From assembly GCA_005778315.1 (NCBI GenBank), contig SXOW01000348.1, forward strand, positions 1-11,257: DNA of 11,257 nt. Direction: 5' to 3'. This stretch comes from Acidobacteriota bacterium. GTDB lineage: Bacteria; Acidobacteriota; Vicinamibacteria; Vicinamibacterales; UBA8438. Positions 1-6,627 of the stretch are shown here, one piece after another. Both the position numbers and the translations under genes were made by a program. The notes beneath the pieces are model-generated. The model worked only from the letters and a program-made list of their open reading frames with translations, made no database searches and was not told the DNA's origin. How positions within the stretch are numbered: the stretch's first letter is position 1; each line of letters starts with the position of its first letter.

Positions 1-149
1 CTGTCGTCCAGTCCACCGGGCACCGGCCCCTCGTAGAGTGGATCCGCCCAAATGGACCGGGCACCTGGAATGCCCGCCGCCTCGATGAGACGCGTCGCGC
101 ACGTGCCGTTTGCGACATGCAGGAATCGGGGGGGTGCTTGGGAGGTCAC
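1..149 (-). CDS. DUF1835-type domain protein, N-terminal part (cut by window edge)
   Basis: Reading the minus strand from a GTG at 149-147 gives 49 open codons that run off the left edge. The peptide contains RFLHVANGTCATRLIEAAGI (residues 8-27) and later WADPLYEGPVPGGLDD. This matches the start of DUF1835 proteins, which begin with a short beta strand, an HxxNGDS-like turn, an 'AGIPG' helix and a 'W.D.L.EGPVP' motif. The start is well supported: AGGAG lies at 160-156 with a 6-nt spacer, and the homology begins within ten residues of it. The molecular function of DUF1835 is not established. The gene is divergent from the MOSC gene, with about 220 bp between them. No catalytic role can be assigned from the visible part. 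Confidence 0.72.
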   Translation of the reverse strand, partial: MTSQAPPRFLHVANGTCATRLIEAAGIPGARSIWADPLYEGPVPGGLDD

Positions 150-368
150 CGGGTGCTCCTCGACTTGCCTCGGGATCCACTGCAGAGCGCGACTCCTCGT
201 CAGCGGGCACAGGACCACGGCGTCAATACTGCCGCCGTGGCCCTACAATAGGCGGGGTTCCGATCGGACCGCATGACCTGCAGGCTTGGCGCCCAGTTCG
301 GTCCGTACCGCATTGCCGTGAACTCGGCCATCGCGCCGTGAACGCATCGACCATGAGCGGAGGACGCT
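150..368. other. Divergent intergenic region between DUF1835 and MOSC genes
   Basis: This 219-bp gap separates two divergent starts and should hold promoters for both. The only sites I can support are the two ribosome binding sites: AGGAG (minus strand, 160-156) for the left gene and GGAGGA (plus strand, 359-364) for the right gene. A TACAAT at 244-249 resembles a plus-strand -10 box but has no convincing -35 partner. Reading frames through the region look non-coding. Confidence 0.5.
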
Positions 369-851
369 GTGTCATTCGAGGGTGAAGTCATCTCCATCTA
401 CATCGCTCCACAGCGGGCCGTGAGCATGGTCAAGGTCGATTCCGTGCTGGCTATCGCGGGTCAGGGCCTTGAGGGCGACCGTTACGCCAGCGGAGCGGGC
501 ACGTTTTCCGGCCAACCCGGCACCGGCCGGGAGGTCACCCTCATCGAGGCCGAGGCGATTGAATCGCTCGAACGGGAGTACGACGTGACGTTGGACGCCG
601 CCGAGAGCCGTCGAAACCTCGTCACCCGGGGCCTGCCCCTCAATCATCTGGTGGGACGAGCATTCAGGGTGGGCGCAGTCACGCTCCGTGGTACGCGGCT
701 GTGCGAGCCGTGCGGTCATCTCGAGCAGCTCACACGACCGGGTGTCCGTCGTGGGTTGGTCCACCGCGGTGGGCTTCGCGCCGAGATCGTGACTGGAGGA
801 GTCATCCGTGCGGGAGACGCGGCGACAACCGAAGTCCCGTCCGACGGCTGA
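369..851 (+). CDS. MOSC domain-containing protein
   Basis: This encodes a 160-residue stand-alone MOSC (molybdenum cofactor sulfurase C-terminal) domain. Family landmarks appear in order: GLEGDRY (33-39), the RRNLVTRG block (81-88), LNHLVGRAFRVG (91-102), LCEPCGHLE (111-119), which carries the conserved cysteine (Cys112, with Cys115 nearby), and HRGGLRAEIVTGGVIRAGD at the C-terminus. Stand-alone bacterial MOSC proteins of this length include the YiiM/YuaD type. They are thought to bind sulfur-carrying molybdenum cofactor or to deliver it to target enzymes, probably in the cytoplasm. No signal peptide is present. The start is GTG with GGAGGA five bases upstream, and the fold begins immediately after it. 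The gene stands alone, convergent with the TPR gene (76-bp gap without a clear terminator). No molybdoenzyme gene is nearby, so the substrate is unknown. Confidence 0.87.
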   Translation: MSFEGEVISIYIAPQRAVSMVKVDSVLAIAGQGLEGDRYASGAGTFSGQPGTGREVTLIEAEAIESLEREYDVTLDAAESRRNLVTRGLPLNHLVGRAFRVGAVTLRGTRLCEPCGHLEQLTRPGVRRGLVHRGGLRAEIVTGGVIRAGDAATTEVPSDG

Positions 852-927
852 GCAGCCTCTGCAGGACAGTCAGCGGGCGTCCGGGCCAACGCTCTCGCCC
901 TCTGATCGCCATCCGTGCGGCGGGACC

Positions 928-2592
928 TCAGGGGGCCGTTTCCGTCAGGTTGACGTCCGCGCTTGCCCACACGGCGCGGAAGCGCGCTTCCACCGGGTCC
1001 GCCTCCGCGACACGATCCTGAGCGCGGAGTGCCTGAGCCAACCCATGGAGTGACCAGCCGTTTTCCGGAAAGTTCTCGAGGTCGTCGAGGAACACCTGCT
1101 CCGCCTCAGCGGCCCTGCCGGCGTCGAGCAGAACGTTGCCCAACTCCTGACGCACCGGCACCGTCCACTCGGGCGGCTCGCCGTACACCAGCCCGTCTTC
1201 GAGCCGGATGGCCTCCCTCAGGTGCTCGGTGCTGGTTGCAACGTCCCCCTTCGCTGCCGCCATGTGCCCCGCGAGGACTTCGGCGGCAATGGCCAGCACG
1301 GCGCCCGACGTATTGAATTCGAGGCGCGCCGTCCCGATGTCGGGGTCCTGTGCCGTCTCGCGAATCTGTGCCAACGCCAGCTCCGCTTCCTGTGCGTCGC
1401 CGGCGGCGGCGAGCGCTCGTCCCCGTGCGTAGTGCCACATCGCGTGGGCATGGCGCAGGTCCTCGGGTGGAGCGGTCGCCTGAAGAATCTCGTCCCAACG
1501 GGCAAAGCGCACCTTCAACTGGAAGTGACGGGTCTCATGGTGCTGCAGGAGGGTCATCCCGGGCTCCCTCAGCATCTCTTGCGGAGCCAGGGAGATCATC
1601 GTTTCCGCTGCGCCGATGGCCTGCGCGCTGCGGCCGATCATGCTCGCCGCGAACGCCAGAAAATCGTAGTTGTGCGGATAGTAGCCCACGAGGTACATGC
1701 CGAACGCTGGATTCTGTTCCCGGATGTAGGTCTCGTCCGCATGCACGGCGTGTTCGTTGGCCTCGATCGCGTCGAGGTAGCGGCCCACCCGCACATAGAT
1801 ATGACCCGGCATGTGGACCAGGTGACCCGCGCCCGGCATCAAGCCCGCGAGTCGTTCGGCGGCGTCGACCGCTCGCTGGGGGTCCACCGCTTCGACGGCG
1901 TGGATGTAGAAGTGGTTGGCCCCGGGGTGGTTCGGCGCCGCCGTCATGACCGTCTCGAGCTGCGCAAGCAGGTCGGGGGTCTGTGGTCGCGGCGATCCGT
2001 CCTGGTTCCAGTACTCCCACGGGCTCAGATCCATCAGCGCCTCTGCATACAGGGTCCTCGCCTCCAGGTCGTCCGGGTACGCCTCGACCAGTTGTTGCAT
2101 GGCTCGGCTGTAAGCGGCGTCCAGCGCGGCGCGATCCTCCGGAGCGTCTGGGCTGTAGCGTTGGGCGAGCGCGGCGACCAGGGCCTGCTCCTTCGGGCTC
2201 GCGGCGTCTGCCGCGGCCGCCGCTTGCTGCATGGCGTGGTAGGCGCCAGCGCCAGCGGCGGCATCCATCGGCGCGTTGATGTTGGGGCCGTAGGCCAGCG
2301 CGGTGCCCCAGTAACACATGGCGCACCGGGGATCCAGACGGGACCCCTCGTTGAAGGCACGGATGGCCTCAGCGTGGTTGAACGCGTAGTACAAGCGTAG
2401 CCCCTGGTCGAAGTAGCGCTGCGCCATCGGCTCGCTGGTCGTGATGGGGTAGTGATAGTCGCCCAGGTTGTCGTACAGCGGCACGACCGCGATCTCAGAT
2501 GACGTCTCTGGCAGGTCGGCGTCGCCGCCGCAACTGGCGAAGAGCGCACAGACGGCCAAAAGGGGAAGAAGTCCAGTTCTTCGAACGATCAT
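928..2592 (-). CDS. TPR-repeat lipoprotein
   Basis: This encodes a 554-residue exported protein. The N-terminus (MIVRR, then a hydrophobic stretch ending FASC at 18-21) is a lipoprotein signal peptide with Cys21 as the probable lipidated residue, followed by GGDAD. Residues about 58-106 form a first TPR-like helix pair ending in the characteristic DPRCAMCYWG (88-96). Further helical repeats rich in 'A..A' patterns fill the middle, and clear TPRs lie near the end (about 480-547, ELGNVLLDAGRAAEAEQVF). The CxxC pair is a conserved mark of this hypothetical family and is not followed by His, so it is not a haem site. TPR lipoproteins act as binding scaffolds at the membrane; the partner is unknown. 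The ATG start has GGGAGG (2605-2600) with a 7-nt spacer. The gene lies 126 bp downstream of an ADOP permease on the same strand, so cotranscription is possible. It is not paired with a SusC/TonB receptor here. Confidence 0.85.
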   Translation of the reverse strand: MIVRRTGLLPLLAVCALFASCGGDADLPETSSEIAVVPLYDNLGDYHYPITTSEPMAQRYFDQGLRLYYAFNHAEAIRAFNEGSRLDPRCAMCYWGTALAYGPNINAPMDAAAGAGAYHAMQQAAAAADAASPKEQALVAALAQRYSPDAPEDRAALDAAYSRAMQQLVEAYPDDLEARTLYAEALMDLSPWEYWNQDGSPRPQTPDLLAQLETVMTAAPNHPGANHFYIHAVEAVDPQRAVDAAERLAGLMPGAGHLVHMPGHIYVRVGRYLDAIEANEHAVHADETYIREQNPAFGMYLVGYYPHNYDFLAFAASMIGRSAQAIGAAETMISLAPQEMLREPGMTLLQHHETRHFQLKVRFARWDEILQATAPPEDLRHAHAMWHYARGRALAAAGDAQEAELALAQIRETAQDPDIGTARLEFNTSGAVLAIAAEVLAGHMAAAKGDVATSTEHLREAIRLEDGLVYGEPPEWTVPVRQELGNVLLDAGRAAEAEQVFLDDLENFPENGWSLHGLAQALRAQDRVAEADPVEARFRAVWASADVNLTETAP

Positions 2593-2599
2593 GGTATCG

Positions 2600-2605
2600 C
2601 CTCCC
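2600..2605 (-). promoter_or_regulatory. Ribosome binding site of the TPR lipoprotein
   Basis: GGGAGG on the minus strand, 7 nt upstream of the ATG at 2592. It fixes that start, which is also required to retain the lipoprotein signal peptide. Confidence 0.75.
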
Positions 2606-2660
2606 GTCGACGAACAAAGCGGAACCGGCTGGCAGAGCCCGAATCGCGCATCTTTGAAAT

Positions 2661-2692
2661 TCGTCGAAGAAACTCGTCGAACAACTCGTCAA
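2661..2692. repeat. Short phased direct repeat, TCGTCGAA units
   Basis: TCGTCGAA occurs at 2661-2668 and 2674-2681, and a shortened TCGTCAA at 2686-2692, spaced 13 and 12 bases apart. The array lies in the 126-bp gap between the permease stop and the TPR lipoprotein start. It could be a protein-binding array upstream of the lipoprotein gene or simple slippage. The units are exact or nearly so, but the array is short. Confidence 0.45.
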
Positions 2693-2718
2693 CACACCGT
2701 CGTTTTGCGCATGTCACG

Positions 2719-5196
2719 CTACTCGGTCCGTAGCGCCACCAACGGGTCGACCGTCGTGGCCCGACGGGCGGCCAGACCGGTGGCGGCCGCGGTCACCAGC
2801 GCCACCAGGAGGGTGACCGAGCCGAGTATGCGCGCGTCGGCTCGGTCCACGCCAAAGAGGAGCGGCTCCAAGAGCCCATTGGCTACCAATGAGAGCGGGA
2901 GTCCAAACGCGATGCCCATACCTGTGAGTATCATCGCGTGGCGCGACACGAGCCGGAACACATCGCCTGTGGTTGCGCCCAGCGAGCGCCGTAGCCCAAT
3001 CTCCCGGGTCCGGTCCGCGACACCGTGGGCCACCGAGCCGAAAAGCCCGATGGCCGACAGCAGCAGTGCGATCGCGGCGAACAGCGACGACATCGTCATG
3101 TTGAATCTCCACGGTTGCATCACCGTGGACACCAGGCTGCTGAGTGTCACAGCGCTCCGCACGACCAGGTTGGGATCTTGTCGCTGTAGGGCATCTCGCA
3201 CGGCATTCGTCACCGCTGCGGGACTACCCGCGGTGCGGACGACAACGTTGCCGGCGTTCATCGGCACTTGGGTGAAGGGCACGTACACATTGAACCGAGG
3301 CCGCTCGATTTCGCGATATCTCGCGTTCCGCACCACGCCAACCACCGACTGCCACACCGGATCCTCGGCTGACCCCAACTCTGCGCCGATGGCAATCAGT
3401 CGCTGACCGATCGGGTTCTGGTCCGGCCACAGAGAGCGCGCCAACGATTCGCTGACCACGACCGCGCCAGGGCTGCCGACGGTGTCGCGCCAAGTGAACG
3501 CCCGCCCGGCAACGATATCGATGCCCATCGCGTCGAAGTAGCCTGGTGACACGGCTTGGACGGCCGGGCTTGGTCGGGACTCGACTGCCGTCCCATCTCG
3601 AGGCTCTCCTTCAAGCCGGACTCGGGTGTCGACCCCGACGACTCCCGCCTGGAACGGCAGCAAGGTGACCGCTCCGACCGCAGTCACACCGGGAAGACGC
3701 TCGACGCGGGCCAGGGCCTGCTGGTACGCCTGGCGACGCTGCGCGAGGTCAGTGTAGGCGCCCGTGCGCGGGTCGACGCCGACGGTCAGGACTCCGTCCG
3801 GGCGGTACCCGAGATCTTCGCGCACGAGACTACGGTAGCTGTTGGTCAGTAGGCCCGCGGTCGTGACCAACGTCAGGGTCATCGCCACTTGGGACACGAT
3901 CAGTATGTTCCGCGTCCGTGTCCGGGCGAACCCGGCGGTTGCGCCCGGAAGACCGGCGCGCAGCCACTCCCAGACAGGGACGCGCCGAACCTGCGAAACG
4001 GTGACGAGGGTCATCCCCACACCACAGACCAGCGCGAGCAGACCGGCCAGTGCCAGTGCAGTGCCGTCGACCACCGCCTCCCCAAGCCGGGGAAGGTCAG
4101 TTGGGCCCATGCTGACGAGCACGGGCAGGGCGATCCACGCGAGTCCTGCACCGCAGACTGCCGCGAGCGTGGTGATGAGCAGCGTCTCGATGAGCTGCGC
4201 CCTCAACAATCGCGCTTGGCTGATGCCCAGCGCGGAATGAATCGCCAGGTCCCGCCGACGTGTGTGTGACCGAACGACCATGAGTCCCGACACATTGGTC
4301 ACAGTGATCAAGAGAAGGAAGGCCACCCCGCCCAGCAAACTGAGCAGCGCCAGCCTCGAATCACCGAAGATGTAGCCGGGTAACGGGGTGATCTCGACGC
4401 GCCGGGATCCACCGCGCGCGAGATTCGACTCCCAGACTGCGGGAACAAGGACATTCAGTTCCGCCTCGGCCTCACGCAGCGTACGGCTTGGAGCCAGTCG
4501 CCCGATGACGTACAGCACCCCAAGCCCGCGCTGGGCCCCAAGATCCATGTCATTCCGGCGAAACGTGTTGCCCAGCTGCGGCCCCACCGGTGTCCACATC
4601 TGGGCGCCGGTTGGGAACTGAAACGCTGGAGGCATGACTCCGACGATCGTGTACGGCTCATGATCGGCGTCTACCCGCACGGTGGCCCCAACGACGGCAG
4701 GTTCCATGGCGAAGTAGTCTCGCCATGCGGCATGGCTCAGCACCATCACACGGCTGGCATCGGGCTCATCCTCCTCAGGCAGGAACGTGCGTCCGAGGGC
4801 CGCCTGACTACCGAGCGTGTCGAAAAACGAGGCGGACACCGCGCTGACGGTGAGCCGGACAGGCGGGTCTTGCTGCACTTCGACCTCCCCCCAGGTGGTC
4901 GAACCGAGCGCCGCCATGTCCACAAAGGATGTCGCTTGGGCCCGCCAGTCTTGATAGTTGGGCAGCGACACCTCGATGTGCGGGTTCGTGCGGCTCTCGT
5001 TCCGTTCCCACATCAGGACGAGACGCTCCTGGTCGGCGAACGGCAGCGGCCGCAGCAGCGCCGCGTTCACGACCGCGAAGAGGCCCACGGAACAGCCGAT
5101 GCCCAGTGCCAGCGTCGCGACCGCCGTAGCGGTAAAGCCGGGAGCCCGAACGAGCACACGACGTGCGAGTCTGATGTCCTGTGCGATGCTCTCCAC
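2719..5196 (-). CDS. ABC transporter permease, ADOP (duplicated FtsX/MacB) type, without prefix domain
   Basis: This large inner-membrane protein is built from two MacB-like halves. In the 831-residue numbering from the upstream GTG at 5214, TM1 is at about 27-50, a periplasmic MacB-type domain at about 55-285, and three FtsX helices at about 289-313, 343-366 and 386-407. The second half has a helix at about 436-457, a second periplasmic domain at about 470-700, and helices at about 706-730, 757-779 and 793-815. Signatures are APGFTATAVATLALGIG, REIGLRRSLGAT (FtsX) and the terminal VDPLVALRTE. This is the ADOP layout known from Acidobacteria; such permeases lack a fused or adjacent ATPase and their substrate is unknown. 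I prefer the GTG at 5196 (825 aa): GGAGG at 5210-5206 is 9 nt upstream and the protein then opens MESIAQDIRLARR, as in relatives. At 5214 the AGGAGG abuts the codon. Unlike the second permease it lacks the prefix domain and has no adjacent PadR. Confidence 0.9.
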   Translation of the reverse strand: MESIAQDIRLARRVLVRAPGFTATAVATLALGIGCSVGLFAVVNAALLRPLPFADQERLVLMWERNESRTNPHIEVSLPNYQDWRAQATSFVDMAALGSTTWGEVEVQQDPPVRLTVSAVSASFFDTLGSQAALGRTFLPEEDEPDASRVMVLSHAAWRDYFAMEPAVVGATVRVDADHEPYTIVGVMPPAFQFPTGAQMWTPVGPQLGNTFRRNDMDLGAQRGLGVLYVIGRLAPSRTLREAEAELNVLVPAVWESNLARGGSRRVEITPLPGYIFGDSRLALLSLLGGVAFLLLITVTNVSGLMVVRSHTRRRDLAIHSALGISQARLLRAQLIETLLITTLAAVCGAGLAWIALPVLVSMGPTDLPRLGEAVVDGTALALAGLLALVCGVGMTLVTVSQVRRVPVWEWLRAGLPGATAGFARTRTRNILIVSQVAMTLTLVTTAGLLTNSYRSLVREDLGYRPDGVLTVGVDPRTGAYTDLAQRRQAYQQALARVERLPGVTAVGAVTLLPFQAGVVGVDTRVRLEGEPRDGTAVESRPSPAVQAVSPGYFDAMGIDIVAGRAFTWRDTVGSPGAVVVSESLARSLWPDQNPIGQRLIAIGAELGSAEDPVWQSVVGVVRNARYREIERPRFNVYVPFTQVPMNAGNVVVRTAGSPAAVTNAVRDALQRQDPNLVVRSAVTLSSLVSTVMQPWRFNMTMSSLFAAIALLLSAIGLFGSVAHGVADRTREIGLRRSLGATTGDVFRLVSRHAMILTGMGIAFGLPLSLVANGLLEPLLFGVDRADARILGSVTLLVALVTAAATGLAARRATTVDPLVALRTE

Positions 5197-5205
5197 TGGG
5201 CTGGG

Positions 5206-5219
5206 CCTCCACACCTCCT
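5206..5219 (-). promoter_or_regulatory. Tandem Shine-Dalgarno sites deciding the permease start
   Basis: On the minus strand AGGAGGTG (5219-5212) is followed by GGAGG (5210-5206). Neither fits the upstream GTG at 5214, which lies inside the first motif. The second is 9 nt from the GTG at 5196, which supports the shorter protein. Confidence 0.55.
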
Positions 5220-5264
5220 GCGTGTCCTCGCAAGCGCATCAAACAGCGCTCCGCGCCGAGTGAG

Positions 5265-5446
5265 GATGAAGATGCGGTTTCCCGAAACGGCGGGCTGAGC
5301 CCAGGTGACGCGGTCAGCGACGCTGTAGCTCGGATCCGTTCCAACCCCGACCCACTCAAGCGCCCCACGATCATCTCCCCGTCATCGTTGAAGAGCAACA
5401 GCAGATCATCGGCTTGGCCACCGCGGTATTTGTCCGCCTCGCGCGG
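5265..5446 (-). pseudogene. Fragment of a PQQ-type beta-propeller gene (partial duplicate)
   Basis: This 182-bp stretch aligns with 6667-6849, the C-terminal coding part of the intact propeller gene (residues about 334-396). I count by hand about 15 differences, or roughly 91% identity. Three single-base indels (near 5331, 5415 and 5430) break the frame. The conserved peptide QADDLLLLFNDDGEMIVGRL matches KADDLLLLLNDDAEMIVGRL in the intact copy. After LERIR the frame slips, although the other frame still reads TWAQPAVSGNRIFI. Homology stops sharply at both ends: it meets the IS30-like fragment on the upstream side and unrelated sequence leading into the permease on the other. It encodes no functional propeller. 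It is either a duplication of the neighbouring gene or the remains of a paralogue that once preceded the permease. Confidence 0.85.
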
Positions 5447-5545
5447 TAGTCCGAGCATCTCGGCGATGGGTGACTGATTGAACCGCTGTTGGCGCAACTT
5501 CGAGATCAGGTATCGTTCGTCGGAGGTGATCTGGCGGGACTTCAT
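5447..5545 (-). pseudogene. IS30-like transposase, N-terminal helix-turn-helix remnant
   Basis: The first 33 codons from an ATG at 5545-5543 read MKSRQITSDERYLISKL (1-17) and end FNQSPIAEMLGL (22-33). This is the pattern at the start of IS30-family transposases: 'LT..ER..I..L...G.S...IA..LGRS.STI.RE', the helix-turn-helix that binds the terminal repeats. Homology stops at LGL, where 'GRSPSTISRE' would follow, and the sequence continues directly into the propeller fragment. The catalytic DDE domain is absent from the window. A good ribosome binding site, GGGAG, is still present just upstream of the ATG, so a short chimeric peptide could be made. Terminal inverted repeats were not identified. 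Other HTH proteins share this fold, so the IS30 assignment is likely but not certain. Confidence 0.62.
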
Positions 5546-5963
5546 GGACGGCTCCCTTGACTTGGCGGTTGGAGGAGTCGTCGAGCGCGCAAGCTAGGCG
5601 GCACGAGCTCAAGCTCAGCCCCTAGAATGGGAGGAACCGTATGCTACGAAAACCACGACGAATGAACGCGTAGCCGTCAGGGGTGTCGGCTGGAAGAAAC
5701 CGGTGTCTATTGCTTTGAAGGTTCGGTCTCCTGGTACACGGTCTCAGTTGCCCGTGAGCTGGAAGCCCAAGGCAAGATTGTTCGTCATGAGAGACCAGTG
5801 CTTACTCCAAGCCCCGCCGGCCGCGCACCACGACACGATCCGCGCGGCCCGCCCGCCTCCGCGTGCTGCAACACCTTGGACCGCCACGCCTGTAACCGGG
5901 GGCGAGGCGGACCGCGCACCCCCGGGGGCGGTGACCCACGTCTGGGGTAGGTCCGCCGGGCGG
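5546..5963. other. Degraded intergenic region
   Basis: About 420 bp separate the IS30-like remnant from the frameshifted gene. Bases 5560-5800 look less GC-rich than the surroundings. A possible coding remnant on the plus strand is listed separately. A perfect CCCCCGGGGG palindrome lies at 5919-5928, without a T-tract. The longer plus-strand frame through 5703-6383 has the composition of a shadow frame and no recognisable domain. I see no tRNA or other RNA gene. Confidence 0.5.
5641..5828 (+). pseudogene. Possible frameshifted remnant of an unrecognised gene
   Basis: An ATG at 5641 has an excellent ribosome binding site (GGGAGG, six bases upstream) but opens only ten codons (MLRKPRRMNA) before a TAG at 5671. 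One frame over, from 5666 on, the sequence reads RLEETGVYCFEGSVSWYTVS, then VARELEAQGKIVRHERPVLT. This looks protein-like, resembling the helix and wing of a small winged-helix domain, before turning into low-complexity, arginine- and proline-rich translation after about 5828. A single-base loss near 5670 would join the two parts. I do not recognise the family, and the third-codon-position GC is lower than in the neighbours. It may be a remnant brought in with the IS30-like element, or chance. Confidence 0.28.
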
Positions 5964-6499
5964 CTACATCGGTGCGGGCGGCGACGGCCAGGCGAAGAGA
6001 TACGCGTGCTCGCGCAGTTCGCGACTCAGCCGCGCATGACGCCGTCGCCACGGCTCGAAGCGCCGGCTGACCGCATCGAGCAAACGGGCCCGCGGTGTCA
6101 GGCGAGTCAGTGCGGCCGCACGCCGAAAGAAGTCGGCGCCCAGTGCGGCATACCAGCTGATCCGATGTCTATTCCGCATCTGGTCCTCGAAGAACCCCGC
6201 CAGCAGCAGGCATTGGGCACCGGCGGTCTCCAGCATCTGGCTGTCGTTCGACATGCTCCGGTCGAACACGAACATGTCGAATACGTCGGTCAGGGTGGCC
6301 GGCGTCGGCATTTCGCTGTTGCCTGGGTGGACACCTGGGCGTGGTGCGCGAGGACACTGGCGTTATACAGCAGCTCTTGCTGATCGACCGTCGGGTCCGA
6401 GAGCTCACGTAACCCGAGGAAGAAGAACTCAAGCGTCTGTCGTGAGGGGTACCGCAAGCACGTGCCGCCCTGACGGGGCAGTGCGCCGAGCGGCGAATG
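5964..6499 (-). pseudogene. Frameshifted conserved hypothetical gene, 5' end missing
   Basis: Two adjacent minus-strand frames read as one protein. From about 6499 to 6317 the frame gives CLRYPSRQTLEFFFLGLREL, then SDPTVDQQELLYNASVLAHH and AQVSTQAT. The next frame, from 6311 down to the TAG at 5966-5964, gives MPTPATLTDVFDMFVFDRSM, then ETAGAQCLLLAGFFEDQMRN, RHRISWYAALGADFFRRAA and a charged C-terminus ending AYLFAWPSPPAPM. A one-base change at 6311-6316 separates them. Upstream of CLRYPSRQ the frame stays open but has no ATG or GTG and its translation is of low quality, so the start seems lost. The helical pattern resembles uncharacterised cytoplasmic proteins with an '[LF]LL.GFF...' motif, but I cannot name the family. 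It lies just downstream of the propeller gene on the same strand. A sequencing error is an alternative to true decay, though the missing start and disturbed surroundings favour a pseudogene. Confidence 0.6.
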
Positions 6500-6627
6500 A
6501 TTGGGCCGGTTCGTTCGAGCCGAAAATGAGGCCGTCTCAGCCGTCCCGGTAGTGGCCGTTCGCGGCCCCCGATGCTCTGGGCTGCCGCCTCGCCGCGGTG
6601 CCCGCTCATGCTTTCTATCGTCCGGGT

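Noticed and set aside
244..249. TACAAT as a -10 box for the MOSC gene
   Set aside because: No acceptable -35 hexamer at 16-18 bp upstream (CGTCAA at 221-226 is a poor match), and it would leave a leader of more than 100 nt.
1222..2400. 392-codon plus-strand open frame
   Set aside because: It is antisense to the TPR lipoprotein, which has a signal peptide, TPR motifs and a ribosome binding site. The plus-strand translation has no domain and is a GC-rich shadow frame.
4808..5545. 245-codon minus-strand frame taken as one gene
   Set aside because: It is a chimera: IS30-like head, out-of-frame propeller fragment, then an out-of-frame read through the start of the permease. Only the first two parts are meaningful, as remnants.
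5721..5735. GGTTCG as a tRNA T-arm
   Set aside because: No matching acceptor, D or anticodon stems could be drawn around it.
5919..5928. CCCCCGGGGG palindrome as a terminator
   Set aside because: No loop and no T-tract on either strand; likely to arise by chance in GC-rich DNA.
5703..6383. 226-codon plus-strand frame
   Set aside because: It is antisense to the frameshifted conserved gene and rich in Arg, Pro and Gly with no recognisable fold.
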